A DNA stretch of 64,000 nucleotides from positions 193,766 to 257,765 of the forward strand of contig DEVL01000004.1 of the NCBI GenBank assembly GCA_002363385.1. Direction: 5' to 3'. Shown in pieces: positions 53,603 to 61,822 of this stretch. Position 1 is the first letter of the stretch; each line of letters opens with the position of its first letter. Source of the DNA: Stenotrophomonas maltophilia. Its GTDB lineage: Bacteria; Pseudomonadota; Gammaproteobacteria; Xanthomonadales; Xanthomonadaceae. The position numbers and the translations under genes were made by a program. The notes under the pieces are model-generated. The model searched no databases. It was not told the DNA's origin and worked only from the letters and a program-made list of their open reading frames with translations.

Positions 53603-53658
53603 GAGGGAGACTCCTGAAAGTTCTGGGTACATCCGGCAGCTGCCGGGTTATGAATGGG

Positions 53659-53687
53659 ATGTGTGGGACGCTGCGAACACTTTCAAG
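53659..53687 (-). promoter_or_regulatory. sigma-32-type promoter before dnaK
   Basis: On the minus strand CTTGAAA, a perfect heat-shock -35, is followed after 13 bases by CCCACACAT, a partial match to CCCCATNT. It lies in the 175-base gap between grpE and dnaK, so dnaK may also be transcribed on its own. Confidence 0.55.
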
Positions 53688-53777
53688 CCGTCCATCAAAC
53701 ACAGTGTCCGATGGCGACCCAACGCGTTCAGCGTCCGGTCGACGCGCCGGGCCATGCCCGGCTGAGCGACCCGAGGA

Positions 53778-54293
53778 TCAGTCGCGGGCCACCACGACCA
53801 GCGCCGGCCGCAGCAGGCGGTCGTTGAGCAGGTAGCCCTTCTGGAACACCTGGACCACGCTGCCGGGCGCCGCGCCGGGCGCGTCGACCTGGCTGATGGC
53901 CTGGTGGTGGTCCGGGTTGAAGGTCTGACCGGTCGGGTCGAGCAGGGTCAGGCCATTGTCGGCGGCGACCTTGAGCAGCTGCTTGTAGGTCAGTTCGAGA
54001 CCTTCGCGCAGCGGGCTCGGCTCACTGCCGGCGGCGTTCAGGCCAGCGTCGAGGCTGTCGAACACCGGCAGCAGCTCGCCGAGCAGCTTTTCATTGGCGA
54101 AGCGGCGCGCCTGTTCCACGTCGCGGGCAACGCGCTTGCGCTGGTTGTCCAGGTCGGCGCGCTCGCGCAGCGACTCCGAACGCAGCAAGGCCAGCTCGTT
54201 GTGCAGGCTGTCCAGCTGCTGCTGCAGGGACGGCTCAGCGGCCGGCTCGCCGGCGGGATTCTGGGATGCGATATCTGACTGATCTTGGTTCAT
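53778..54293 (-). CDS. grpE: nucleotide exchange factor GrpE
   Basis: A 171-residue protein with a long N-terminal coiled coil (about 25-85, LQQQLDSLHNELALLRSESLRERADLDNQRKR in segments) and a C-terminal beta domain (KGYLLNDRLLRPALVVVARD). It releases ADP from DnaK. It lies between hrcA and dnaK. Confidence 0.96.
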   Translation of the reverse strand: MNQDQSDIASQNPAGEPAAEPSLQQQLDSLHNELALLRSESLRERADLDNQRKRVARDVEQARRFANEKLLGELLPVFDSLDAGLNAAGSEPSPLREGLELTYKQLLKVAADNGLTLLDPTGQTFNPDHHQAISQVDAPGAAPGSVVQVFQKGYLLNDRLLRPALVVVARD

Positions 54294-54375
54294 TTCCGGA
54301 TCCTTGGCGGTGACTCTCCGCCTCCACCCACCCCTATGTGGGCGCGGCTACGGGATTCAAGAGTCCAGGGCCGCT

Positions 54376-55443
54376 TTATGCGCGATCGCGGGACAATCCG
54401 CCGCCAGCGGGGGACCCCAGCGCGGCCCCCAGCACCTGGGCGGTGGCTTCCACCAGCGGAATCATGCGGTCGTAGGCCATTCGCTTCGGGCCGATGACCC
54501 CCAGCACGCCCAGCACCTGGCCGTCGGCCGAGTACGGGGCGGTGACCAGCGAGACGCTTTCCAGCGGCATCACCCCGGTCTCCTCGCCGATGAAGATGCG
54601 CACCCCCGGGGCCTGGATGGTGCGCTCGAGCAGCTGCAGGATCTCGCGCTTGCTGGCGAACACGTCAAAGAGCTCGCGCAGGCGCTCCAGGTCGGACAGG
54701 TCCTGCACGCCCATCAGCCGGGTCTGCCCGGCCAGCACCATGTCATCGGCCGGCGGCACCATCGCCTGCTCGGCCAGTTCGATGCTGTGCGCCAGCAGCT
54801 GCTCCATTTCCGACTGCGCATCGCGCAGCTCCAGCAGCAGCCGGGCCCGGATCTCGGCCAGCGGTCGCCCGGCGCAGTTGGCATTGAGGTAGTTGGCGAC
54901 CTGCTCCAGCTCCCCGGGATTGAACGCCCGGCGCGGCTCGATCACCCGGTTCTGCACCTCGTTGTCGGCGAACACCAGGATCGCCAGCACCCGGCGCGCG
55001 TCCAGCGCCACGAAATCGATATGCCGGAACGCGAACTGCTCCCGGCGCGGGGCACTGACCACCCCCACGAAATGGCTCATCGCCGAGAGCAGCTCCGAGG
55101 CACTGCCGAGCAGGGCCTGGGTGCCGGTGCCGGTGGCCAGCTCGGTGCGCAGGCGGCTGAGCTCGCCCTCGCCCGGCGGCTGCATCTTGACCAGGCTGTC
55201 CACGAACACCCGGTAGCCGTGCGCGGTCGGCACCCGGCCGGCGGAGGTATGCGGGGAGCTGAGCAGCCCCAGGTCTTCCAGGTCGCCCAGGATGTTGCGG
55301 ATCGTGGCCGGGCTGACGTCCAGGCCGGCATGCCGGGCAAGCGTCTGCGAGCCGACCGGCTCGCCATCCTGGATGTGGCGGGCGATCAGCGTCCGCAGCA
55401 GATGGCGGGCGCGTGGCGCGAGATGTGACGCGGAAGGATGCAT
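54376..55443 (-). CDS. hrcA: heat-inducible repressor HrcA
   Basis: A 355-residue HrcA protein: an N-terminal winged helix (about 10-75, PVGSQTLARHAGLDVSPATIRNILGDLE in part) and a GAF-like domain with the family sequence IGEETG. HrcA represses genes with CIRCE elements. No CIRCE inverted repeat is visible before this operon, so groESL elsewhere is the likely target. The ATG at 55443 is chosen over a GTG 24 bases upstream. Confidence 0.95.
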   Translation of the reverse strand: MHPSASHLAPRARHLLRTLIARHIQDGEPVGSQTLARHAGLDVSPATIRNILGDLEDLGLLSSPHTSAGRVPTAHGYRVFVDSLVKMQPPGEGELSRLRTELATGTGTQALLGSASELLSAMSHFVGVVSAPRREQFAFRHIDFVALDARRVLAILVFADNEVQNRVIEPRRAFNPGELEQVANYLNANCAGRPLAEIRARLLLELRDAQSEMEQLLAHSIELAEQAMVPPADDMVLAGQTRLMGVQDLSDLERLRELFDVFASKREILQLLERTIQAPGVRIFIGEETGVMPLESVSLVTAPYSADGQVLGVLGVIGPKRMAYDRMIPLVEATAQVLGAALGSPAGGGLSRDRA

Positions 55444-55453
55444 GGAATCAGCC

Positions 55454-55550
55454 TGTGAGACGCCCACTTAGATAATGGCTGCACGGGGCGTTGGCAAGTC
55501 ATTGGAGACGCCCCCGGCCCATGCTAGCGTGCGCGGCTTGGAGACGCCCC
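55454..55550. repeat. TTGGAGACGCCCC direct repeats between hrcA and recN
   Basis: The 13-base word TTGGAGACGCCCC occurs at 55502-55514 and 55538-55550. A third copy, TGTGAGACGCCCA at 55454-55466, shares ten bases. All are in the same direction, in the 125-base divergent promoter region. Confidence 0.65.
55471..55498 (-). promoter_or_regulatory. possible sigma-32 promoter before hrcA
   Basis: On the minus strand CTTGCC, 14 bases, then CCATTATC. This is a moderate match to the heat-shock consensus, ending 28 bases before the hrcA ATG. Confidence 0.4.
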
Positions 55551-55568
55551 TCGTGTACAACGTAGACC

Positions 55569-57230
55569 ATGCTTAGACATCTATCGATCAAGGATTTCGC
55601 GGTCGTCCGCGCCACCGAGCTGGAATTCGGCGCCGGCATGACCGTGGTCTCAGGTGAAACCGGCGCGGGCAAGTCGCTGATGGTGGACGCGCTGGGCTTT
55701 TTGTCCGGGCTGCGCGCCGACAGCGGCGTGGTCCGCCACGGCGCCGCGCGCGCCGAGCTCTCGGCCGAATTCGCGCCGCTGGCCGATGCCCCGGCCCGCC
55801 AATGGCTGCGCGACAACGAGCTGGACGACGAAGAACAGTGCCAGTTGCGACGGGTGATCCGCGCCGACGGTGGCTCGCGCGCCTTCATCAACGGCCGCCC
55901 GGTGACGCTGACCCAGCTGACCGAGCTGGCCAGCATGCTGGTCGAGATCCACGGCCAGCACGAACAGCAGGCCCTGCTCTCGCGCCCCTCCCAGCTCTCG
56001 CTGCTCGACGCCTTCGCCCGCAACGACGCCGAGCGCGCCCAGGTCCGCCAGACCGCGGCACGCTGGCAGACGCTGGTCGATGAAGCCGAGGCGCTGTCGC
56101 GCCAGGGCGACGTGAGCGACCGGATCGGCTATCTGGAACACCAGCTCAGCGAGCTCAAGCGCGAAGACCTGGACCCGGCCTCGATCGCCACCCTGGGCAG
56201 CAGCCACCGCCGCCAGGCCCATGCCAGCGCGCTGATCGGCGCCTGCGACGTGGCGGTCAGCCGCCTCAACGGCGATGACGAGGTCTCAGTGCTGCAGCTG
56301 CTTCAGCAGACCCGCCATGACCTGGCCCGCGTGGCCGAACACGACAGCCGGCTCGGCGAGGTCGATGCCCTGCTCGACAGCGCCGCCATCCAGCTGGACG
56401 AAGCGCTGTCGTTGCTCGACCGCGTCCATGACGACCTGGATGCCGACCCGGAGCAGTTCGAGGATATCGAGCGCCGTCTCGGCCGCCTGCACGACCTCGC
56501 GCGCAAGCACCGCGTGCCGATGGAAGCGCTGGGCGAGCACCGCGACGCCATGGAAGCCGAAGTGGAGCAGCTGCGCGGTGCCGACGAGCGCCTGCAGGCC
56601 CTGGCCGGCGAGATCGACCGTGCCGCCGGCCAGTGGAAGAGCGTGGCCGATGTACTCAGCGCCAGCCGCCGGAAGGCCGCCAAGGCCCTGTCGGACACCA
56701 CCACCACCCTGATCGGCGAGCTGGGCATGGGCGGCGGTCAGTTCCTGATCGATATCGAGCCGCAGACCGTGGTCAAGCCGGACCCGAACGGCGCGGAGCG
56801 GGTCGAGTTCCTGGTCGCTGCCAACGCCGGCCAGCCGCCGCGCGCCCTGCGCAAGGTCGCCTCGGGTGGTGAGCTGTCGCGTATTTCGCTGGCAATCGAA
56901 GTCGCCGCGCTGGGCCTGGATGCGGTGCCGACCATGGTCTTCGACGAAGTCGATTCGGGCATTGGTGGCGCCGTGGCCGACATTGTCGGGCAGAAGCTGC
57001 GCGCGTTGGGCGAGAAGCGTCAGGTGCTGTGTGTCACCCATCTGCCGCAGGTCGCCTCCAAGGGCCACGCCCACTACCGGGTCAGCAAGGCGCCGGTGGA
57101 CGGCATGACCCAGAGCGCGGTCGAGAAGCTCGATACCAAGGCCCGCGAGGAAGAGCTGGCCCGGATGCTCGGCGGCGTGGAAGTCAGCAAGGAAGCCCGG
57201 GCCGCGGCGCGCAAGCTGCTGCAGGTCTGA
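55569..57230 (+). CDS. recN: DNA repair protein RecN
   Basis: A 553-residue SMC-like ATPase for double-strand break repair. The Walker A VVSGETGAGKS (29-36 for the core) is at the N-terminus, then long coiled coils (about 150-365), then the signature KVASGGELSRISLAIE and Walker B TMVFDEVDSGIGG. Despite its usual SOS control, no clear LexA box is visible upstream. It ends in a REP and a two-way terminator shared with fur. Confidence 0.96.
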   Translation: MLRHLSIKDFAVVRATELEFGAGMTVVSGETGAGKSLMVDALGFLSGLRADSGVVRHGAARAELSAEFAPLADAPARQWLRDNELDDEEQCQLRRVIRADGGSRAFINGRPVTLTQLTELASMLVEIHGQHEQQALLSRPSQLSLLDAFARNDAERAQVRQTAARWQTLVDEAEALSRQGDVSDRIGYLEHQLSELKREDLDPASIATLGSSHRRQAHASALIGACDVAVSRLNGDDEVSVLQLLQQTRHDLARVAEHDSRLGEVDALLDSAAIQLDEALSLLDRVHDDLDADPEQFEDIERRLGRLHDLARKHRVPMEALGEHRDAMEAEVEQLRGADERLQALAGEIDRAAGQWKSVADVLSASRRKAAKALSDTTTTLIGELGMGGGQFLIDIEPQTVVKPDPNGAERVEFLVAANAGQPPRALRKVASGGELSRISLAIEVAALGLDAVPTMVFDEVDSGIGGAVADIVGQKLRALGEKRQVLCVTHLPQVASKGHAHYRVSKAPVDGMTQSAVEKLDTKAREEELARMLGGVEVSKEARAAARKLLQV

Positions 57231-57244
57231 GGCCCCCTGGCCGG

Positions 57245-57270
57245 GTAGTGCCGGCCGCTGGCCGGCGCCC
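57245..57270. repeat. GTAG-type REP
   Basis: GTAGTGCCGGCC / GGCCGGCGCC around GCT, 14 bases after the recN stop in the recN/fur convergent gap. Confidence 0.78.
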
Positions 57271-57296
57271 CGCCGGCACCGGCGCCTCACCCTGAA

Positions 57297-57328
57297 AACG
57301 AAAACCCCGGGCACGCCCGGGGTTTTTT
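57297..57328. terminator. bidirectional terminator of recN and fur
   Basis: AAAACCCCGGGC / GCCCGGGGTTTT with A and T runs on either side, so it can end both converging transcripts. Confidence 0.9.
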
Positions 57329-57355
57329 GATCGCATCGGGATGGCCAGCGAGCCG

Positions 57356-57763
57356 TTACCGACGCTTCTTGCGGACGTAGAGCACCAGCGAGTGCTCTTC
57401 CAGCTCGTAGCCGTGGTCAGCCGCGATCTTGCGCTGCAGCTCCTCGATCTCGTGGCTTTCGAACTCGATGATCTTGCCGCTGTCCACATCAACCATATGG
57501 TCGTGGTGGCCGCCGCGGTCCAGTTCGTAGACGGCCTGGCCGCCTTCGAAGTTGTGCTTCAGCACCAGGCCGGCGGCCTCGAACTGGGTCAGCACCCGGT
57601 ACACCGTGGCCAGGCCGATCTCGTCGCCGTGCTCCAGAAGCTGGCGGTAGATGTCTTCGGCGGTCATGTGGTGACTGGCATTGCGCTGCTCGAGCAGCGC
57701 CAGGATCCGCATACGCGGATGGGTCACCTTGAGGCCGACTTTGCGCAGGTCGTGGGTTTCCAT
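57356..57763 (-). CDS. fur: ferric uptake regulator Fur
   Basis: A 135-residue Fur repressor: an N-terminal winged helix (KVTHPRMRILALLEQ; YRQLLEHGDEIGLATVYRVL) and a C-terminal metal-binding dimer domain with GGHHDHMVDVDSGKIIEF. The C-terminal CXXC zinc motifs of E. coli Fur are absent, as in some other Fur proteins. It is divergent from bamE with overlapping promoters in a 104-base gap. Confidence 0.95.
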   Translation of the reverse strand: METHDLRKVGLKVTHPRMRILALLEQRNASHHMTAEDIYRQLLEHGDEIGLATVYRVLTQFEAAGLVLKHNFEGGQAVYELDRGGHHDHMVDVDSGKIIEFESHEIEELQRKIAADHGYELEEHSLVLYVRKKRR

Positions 57764-57867
57764 ACTTCTCCGTTCATTGGCGATTTAGCGCCAGCTGCCT
57801 CGGATTGGGTCGCGGCGACACGTCAGGAGTGTATCATCGACTCGATTTCCCCAAACGCCATTCCCCG

Positions 57868-58260
57868 ATGCGCAATCTCCTGCTGGTCGCCGCCGTTGCC
57901 CTATCCACCACGGGCTGCGGCATCATTTACAAGCAACCCATCTATCAGGGCAACCTGATCCGGGAGCAGGCCGTCGGTCAGCTGCAGGTGGGCCAGAGCA
58001 AGCAGCAGGTTGGTGCCCTGCTTGGTACGCCCTCCATCGCGGACCCGTTCCACGCCCAGCGCTGGGACTACACCGCCAGCCAGCGCGTGAACCGCGTGGG
58101 CAAGACGGAAGTGAAGAACTTCACCGTCTACTTCGAAAACGACGCGGTCACCCGTTGGGACGGCGAGTACTTCGCCAGCGACGACGCCGAGCTGGCCCGC
58201 AGCACGCTGCGCCAGTTCGGCCGCAACCTGCCCAAGGACAAGAAGAAGCGCGGCCGCTGA
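57868..58260 (+). CDS. bamE: outer-membrane assembly lipoprotein BamE (OmlA)
   Basis: A 130-residue lipoprotein. The signal peptide ends in the lipobox LSTTGC, giving a lipidated Cys17. The SmpA/OmlA domain follows with YQGNLIREQAVGQLQVGQSK and LGTPSIADPFHAQRWDY. It is part of the Bam complex that inserts outer-membrane proteins. The ATG at 57868 is fixed by the signal peptide. It is divergent from fur, as in Xanthomonas, where it is called omlA. Confidence 0.94.
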   Translation: MRNLLLVAAVALSTTGCGIIYKQPIYQGNLIREQAVGQLQVGQSKQQVGALLGTPSIADPFHAQRWDYTASQRVNRVGKTEVKNFTVYFENDAVTRWDGEYFASDDAELARSTLRQFGRNLPKDKKKRGR

Positions 58261-58276
58261 GGCCCGCCCTCTTCAC

Positions 58277-58537
58277 TCAGCTGCCGGCGCGTGCGCGCCG
58301 GCGGCGGTTGTCTTTCGGGTCGGCCAGCAGCGGACGTAGCAGCTCGACCCGGTCGCCCTCGCGCAACATCTGATCCGGCTTGGCCACCAGGCCATGCACG
58401 GCCACGGCCGGACATTGCGCGCTGCCTTCTATGTCCGCGGCGTCCATGGCATCGGCGACCGTGGCCCCCTCAGGCAGGGTCAACCTCCTCGCGTCGACGC
58501 GATCAGGCCAGGCCAGCACCACCTCGACCGTGATCAC
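58277..58537 (-). CDS. ratB: RnfH/RatB-family ubiquitin-like protein
   Basis: An 86-residue beta-grasp protein (UPF0125/RnfH) with VEVVLAWPDRVDARRLTLPEG and VAVHGLVAKPDQMLREGDRVEL. Its biochemical role is unclear; it is nearly always paired with ratA. It starts with GTG at 58537, with AGGA 8 bases upstream, three bases after the ratA stop. Confidence 0.88.
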   Translation of the reverse strand: MITVEVVLAWPDRVDARRLTLPEGATVADAMDAADIEGSAQCPAVAVHGLVAKPDQMLREGDRVELLRPLLADPKDNRRRRARAGS

Positions 58538-58540
58538 CGC

Positions 58541-58969
58541 TCAGTCCTGGGCGTCGGCGACGCGGACGAAATCATTCACCATGCGGTCGGCCAGCCCCTG
58601 GAAGCCCAGCGCCAGGGCCGGTCCCAGCAGGCGCGAGGTAGGCTCGAACTCCAGCGTCAGGCTGACCTTGCAGGCGTCCTCGGCCAGCGAGTGGAACTCC
58701 CAGCGCCCGTGCAGGCGCTTGAACGGCCCGTCCTTGAGCTGCATATCAATGCTGTGTGGGCGCTGCAGCGTGTTCTCGGTCATGAACCAGGTCGAGAACG
58801 ACCCAAAGCCCAGGTCCAGGCGCGCGACCAGTCGGTCCGGGCCGGACTCCAGGATCTGCGAGGCCGAACACCACCGGAAGCGGCGCGGATAGGCGTCAAT
58901 ATCATTGACCAGGTCGAACATACGGGTAGCCGAATGTTCGACCAGGGCACTACGTCGGATAGTTGGCAT
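58541..58969 (-). CDS. ratA: RatA-family START-domain protein
   Basis: A 142-residue START/polyketide cyclase-like protein with the family start MPTIRRSALVEHSATRMFDLVNDI and the WCSASQILESG region. Homologues include the coenzyme Q-binding protein Coq10 and E. coli RatA, first described as a toxin that binds the 50S subunit. Given its pairing with ratB and the start-to-start contact with smpB, a respiratory lipid role or a ribosome role are both possible. Confidence 0.9.
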   Translation of the reverse strand: MPTIRRSALVEHSATRMFDLVNDIDAYPRRFRWCSASQILESGPDRLVARLDLGFGSFSTWFMTENTLQRPHSIDMQLKDGPFKRLHGRWEFHSLAEDACKVSLTLEFEPTSRLLGPALALGFQGLADRMVNDFVRVADAQD

Positions 58970-59026
58970 GCGATACAGATGTCGGATGAATCGACCGGGC
59001 GTGCCCGAATCGGAGACAATAGGGAA

Positions 59027-59530
59027 ATGAGCAAGAACAGCGGCAAGGATAAAGCAAAGGGCGCGACGGCCAACAAAACCATCGCGCTCAACAAGCGTGC
59101 CCGTCACGAGTACCACATCGAGGATCGCTTCGAAGCCGGCCTGGCCCTGCAGGGCTGGGAGGTCAAGTCGATCCGCGCCGGGCGCGGCAACATCATCGAT
59201 GCCTACGCCTACGTGCGCGATGGGGAGATCTTCCTGATCGGCGCGCAGATCACCCCATTGATCCAGGCCTCCTCCCACATGGTGGCCAACGACCGTCGCG
59301 AACGGAAGCTGCTTCTGCATCGCAGCGAGATCGACAAGCTGATCGGCAAGGTGCAACGCGATGGCTACACGATCGTGCCCACCGCGATGTACTGGAGCAA
59401 GAACAACATCAAGCTTGAGATCGCGCTGGCCAAGGGCAAGCAGACCCACGACAAGCGCGATGCCGAGAAGGACCGCGACTGGGCGCGCGAGAAGTCGCGC
59501 ACCATGCGCCGGCACAACCGCGACGCCTGA
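59027..59530 (+). CDS. smpB: SsrA-binding protein SmpB
   Basis: A 167-residue tmRNA partner that brings tmRNA to stalled ribosomes. The NKRARHEYHIEDRFEAGLALQGWEVKS core and a basic C-terminal tail (KRDAEKDRDWAREKSRTMRR in part) are present. The ATG at 59027 has GGAG and AGGG upstream. The tmRNA gene itself lies 2.3 kb downstream. Confidence 0.97.
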   Translation: MSKNSGKDKAKGATANKTIALNKRARHEYHIEDRFEAGLALQGWEVKSIRAGRGNIIDAYAYVRDGEIFLIGAQITPLIQASSHMVANDRRERKLLLHRSEIDKLIGKVQRDGYTIVPTAMYWSKNNIKLEIALAKGKQTHDKRDAEKDRDWAREKSRTMRRHNRDA

Positions 59531-59958
59531 TGGCGCCGGCGTCGCCCGCCCCGGTGATCCAGCCCGCCAGCGCGGAGGACACCCGCGCGGTGTTCGCCGG
59601 CCTGCTGGCCTTCAACCAAGCCGCCAGTGGCGATGCGCTGGATGACCAGCCGGTCAACCGGGTCATACATGATGGCGCCGGCCAGGTCGTGGCCGGGATC
59701 GCCGCTGATGTCTGTGGCGGCTGGCTGATGGTGCATGCGCTCTGGGTGGATGACACCCGCCGCGGCGAAGGATTGGGCCAGGCCCTGCTGGCCGAGGCCG
59801 AGCAGCAGGCCCGCGCGCTCGGCGCGCACGCCGTGACGCTGGATACCTTCTCCTGGCAGGCCGAGGGTTTCTATCTCAAGCAGGGCTATGAAATGTTCGG
59901 TCGGCTGCAGGATTTTCCGCCTGGTCATCAGCGCATGTATCTGCGCAAGTCGCTCTGA
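59530..59958 (+). CDS. GNAT-family N-acetyltransferase
   Basis: A 142-residue acetyl-CoA-dependent transferase. The acetyl-CoA loop is RRGEGLGQALLAEAEQQARA, and the FYLKQGYEMFGRL strand is typical. The substrate is unknown. Its ATG overlaps the smpB stop (TGATG), so it is co-translated with smpB. Confidence 0.88.
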   Translation: MAPASPAPVIQPASAEDTRAVFAGLLAFNQAASGDALDDQPVNRVIHDGAGQVVAGIAADVCGGWLMVHALWVDDTRRGEGLGQALLAEAEQQARALGAHAVTLDTFSWQAEGFYLKQGYEMFGRLQDFPPGHQRMYLRKSL

Positions 59959-59967
59959 CCCACCGGG

Positions 59968-60330
59968 TCAGACCGCCTCGGCGTGCCCGTCCGGGCAATA
60001 GGCTTCATGCAGCGCCTTCAGCACACCCAGTGCCGGGGAGACGGCCAACGCATAGAAAATCGTCTGCGCCTCGCGCCGCGTGGTCACTAACGCCATCCCA
60101 CGCAGAACCGCCAGGTGCTGGGAAAGCGCCGACAGGCCCAGTCCACTGAACGGCTGCAGCTCCCCTACCGACGCCTCGCCTTCCACCAGGCGACACAGCA
60201 CACGCAGCCGCGCGGGGTGCGCCAGCGCCTTGAGCAGCGCGGCGGCCTGGTCCGCCTGGGCGGCCATTTCTGCAGCACGAGTGGCCGCTGTGGGATGTGG
60301 GGTGGGGTTCGCATCACGCATGGCTTGCAC
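59968..60330 (-). CDS. bigR: ArsR-family persulfide-type regulator, BigR-like
   Basis: A 120-residue winged-helix repressor (ALAHPARLRVLCRLVEGEASVGEL; LGLSALSQHLAVLRGMALV). Two cysteines, Cys46 and Cys112, are 66 residues apart, the same spacing as Cys42/Cys108 of BigR, which senses persulfides by a disulfide or polysulfide bridge. Metal-binding ArsR motifs are missing. It is divergent from two YeeE/YedE transporters, the usual BigR partners. Start: GTG 60330 or ATG 60321. Confidence 0.83.
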   Translation of the reverse strand: MQAMRDANPTPHPTAATRAAEMAAQADQAAALLKALAHPARLRVLCRLVEGEASVGELQPFSGLGLSALSQHLAVLRGMALVTTRREAQTIFYALAVSPALGVLKALHEAYCPDGHAEAV

Positions 60331-60347
60331 TTTACCTGAGACAACCC

Positions 60348-60369
60348 TAATTTAGATTTATCTAAATTA
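60348..60369. promoter_or_regulatory. palindromic operator between bigR and pmpA
   Basis: AT-rich inverted repeat TAATTTAGA / TCTAAATTA with loop TTTA, centred in the 92-base divergent gap. It is the only AT-rich patch nearby and fits a BigR-type operator that would control both directions. Confidence 0.65.
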
Positions 60370-60422
60370 CAGGGCACGCCCATGCCTTATAAGCACCGTC
60401 CCTCCACCGCGGGCTATCAGCC

Positions 60423-60848
60423 ATGACGCCTTACTGGGCGACCTCTTTGGCTGGCGGGGTGTTGATCGGCCTCGCGGCCACCGCACTGCTCTGGCTCAAC
60501 GGCCGCGTCGCCGGCATCAGTGGCATCACCGCCGGCGCCCTGTTTCCGCAGCGTGGCGAGACCGCGTGGCGCTATGCGTTTCTGCTCGGTCTGATCACCG
60601 CCGGTGCATTCGCACTGCACTGGCTGCCCGCATCCGCGCCCTCGCGTATCGGCTTTCCGCCCATCCTGCTGGTCGTGGGCGGGCTGCTGGTGGGCGTCGG
60701 CACCCGGCTGGGTGGCGGCTGCACCAGCGGCCATGGCGTCTGCGGGCTGGGCCGGCTCTCATTGCGCTCGCTGGTCGCCGTGGGGGTGTTCATGAGCACC
60801 GCGATACTGACCACCTTCATCGTCCGCCATCTCGCGGGTATCGCATGA
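60423..60848 (+). CDS. pmpA: YeeE/YedE-family sulfur transporter, subunit A
   Basis: A 141-residue membrane protein with four helices and the DUF395 signature GGGCTSGHGVCGLGRLS, whose cysteine passes sulfur species. Such half-size proteins (PmpA/PmpB) act as a pair. The BigR-like neighbour suggests export or uptake of thiosulfate, sulfite or related sulfur under sulfide stress. Confidence 0.85.
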   Translation: MTPYWATSLAGGVLIGLAATALLWLNGRVAGISGITAGALFPQRGETAWRYAFLLGLITAGAFALHWLPASAPSRIGFPPILLVVGGLLVGVGTRLGGGCTSGHGVCGLGRLSLRSLVAVGVFMSTAILTTFIVRHLAGIA

Positions 60849-61282
60849 GCCGACAGATCCTCGCCGCGCTCGGTGCGGGCGCCCTGTTCGGTCTCGGGCT
60901 TGCGGTCTCGGGCATGACCGATCCGCTGCGCATCCTCGGCTTCCTGGATGTCACCGGGGCTTTCGACCCGTCCCTGCTGTTCGTGCTCGGCGGCGCCGTC
61001 GCGACCACGGGGCTGCTGTTCCGTTTCGTGCTGCGAACACCGCGGCCGCGCCTGGCAGATCGCTTCCATCTCAGCAACAGCCAACGGATCGACACGCGTC
61101 TGCTCGGCGGCGCAGCGTTGTTCGGCATCGGCTGGGGTCTGGCCGGCTACTGCCCCGGGCCCGCGCTGGTCGGTGCCGGCTACGCCGCCAACGAAGCGCT
61201 GTGGTTCGTGCCGTCGATGCTGGTCGGCATGGCAGTGCACCGAGGGTGGGAGCGCCGGGCTGAGGGGGCATCGACCAGCTGA
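60845..61282 (+). CDS. pmpB: YeeE/YedE-family sulfur transporter, subunit B
   Basis: A 145-residue membrane protein, the second half of the pair: AVSGMTDPLRILGFLDVTGAFDPSL and the second cysteine motif GLAGYCPGPALVGAG. Its ATG overlaps the pmpA stop by four bases (ATGA). No persulfide dioxygenase gene, which often belongs to this operon, follows here. Confidence 0.85.
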   Translation: MSRQILAALGAGALFGLGLAVSGMTDPLRILGFLDVTGAFDPSLLFVLGGAVATTGLLFRFVLRTPRPRLADRFHLSNSQRIDTRLLGGAALFGIGWGLAGYCPGPALVGAGYAANEALWFVPSMLVGMAVHRGWERRAEGASTS

Positions 61283-61362
61283 CAGGGGCGAGACAACGAT
61301 CTTTCCCCGCCAACCCCGCACAGCTGTCAGAATCCCCGCATTGATACGGAAAGGATCCGCGC

Positions 61363-61716
61363 GTGACTCTTGAAACTACCCCGGCACCCGCACAGGCGGC
61401 GGACGAACTGACCACCCTGCGCGCCGACGTGGCGGCGCTGGAGTTCATCTTTGACGAACTCGCCCGCGCCATGGACCCGGCCGCGCTGCTCAAAGTGCTG
61501 ACCTACCTGATCCGCAACGCCAAGCGCGCGGCCTCGGAGGCCCAGAGCTACGACACCCTGGAACATCGCCGCCTGGTGGCCCAGGTGGAATCGCTGATGG
61601 CCCGGGTTGAGCCGCAGGCCAAGAAGCAGGCGATGACCGTGCGCAACGAGCACAATCGCCTGAAGAAGGAAAAAGCCCGCCACAAGGCCGACAGCCGCCG
61701 CCAGCTGCAGAAGTAA
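61363..61716 (+). CDS. small coiled-coil protein of unknown function
   Basis: A 117-residue soluble protein, mostly helical, with a highly basic C-terminus (about 85-117, RNEHNRLKKEKARHKADSRR). I do not recognise the family. The GTG start has GGAAAGGA upstream with about 7 bases between. It lies between the sulfur transporters and tmRNA, 106 bases before ssrA. The basic tail could bind nucleic acid. Confidence 0.68.
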   Translation: MTLETTPAPAQAADELTTLRADVAALEFIFDELARAMDPAALLKVLTYLIRNAKRAASEAQSYDTLEHRRLVAQVESLMARVEPQAKKQAMTVRNEHNRLKKEKARHKADSRRQLQK

Positions 61717-61822
61717 GCGCGGACCGGCAAGGTGACTGTTCAGCTGGATTGGAGTAGCATCCAACCCGTCAAGTAGGAGTCCGGTGCTGTTTTCCGGATG
61801 AAGTGCGGTTCTTGAAGAAACC

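Noticed and set aside
55444..55568. CIRCE element (HrcA site) or LexA box in the hrcA/recN gap
   Set aside because: Neither TTAGCACTC/GAGTGCTAA nor a LexA-type palindrome is present; only the GAGACGCCC repeats and a moderate heat-shock promoter match.
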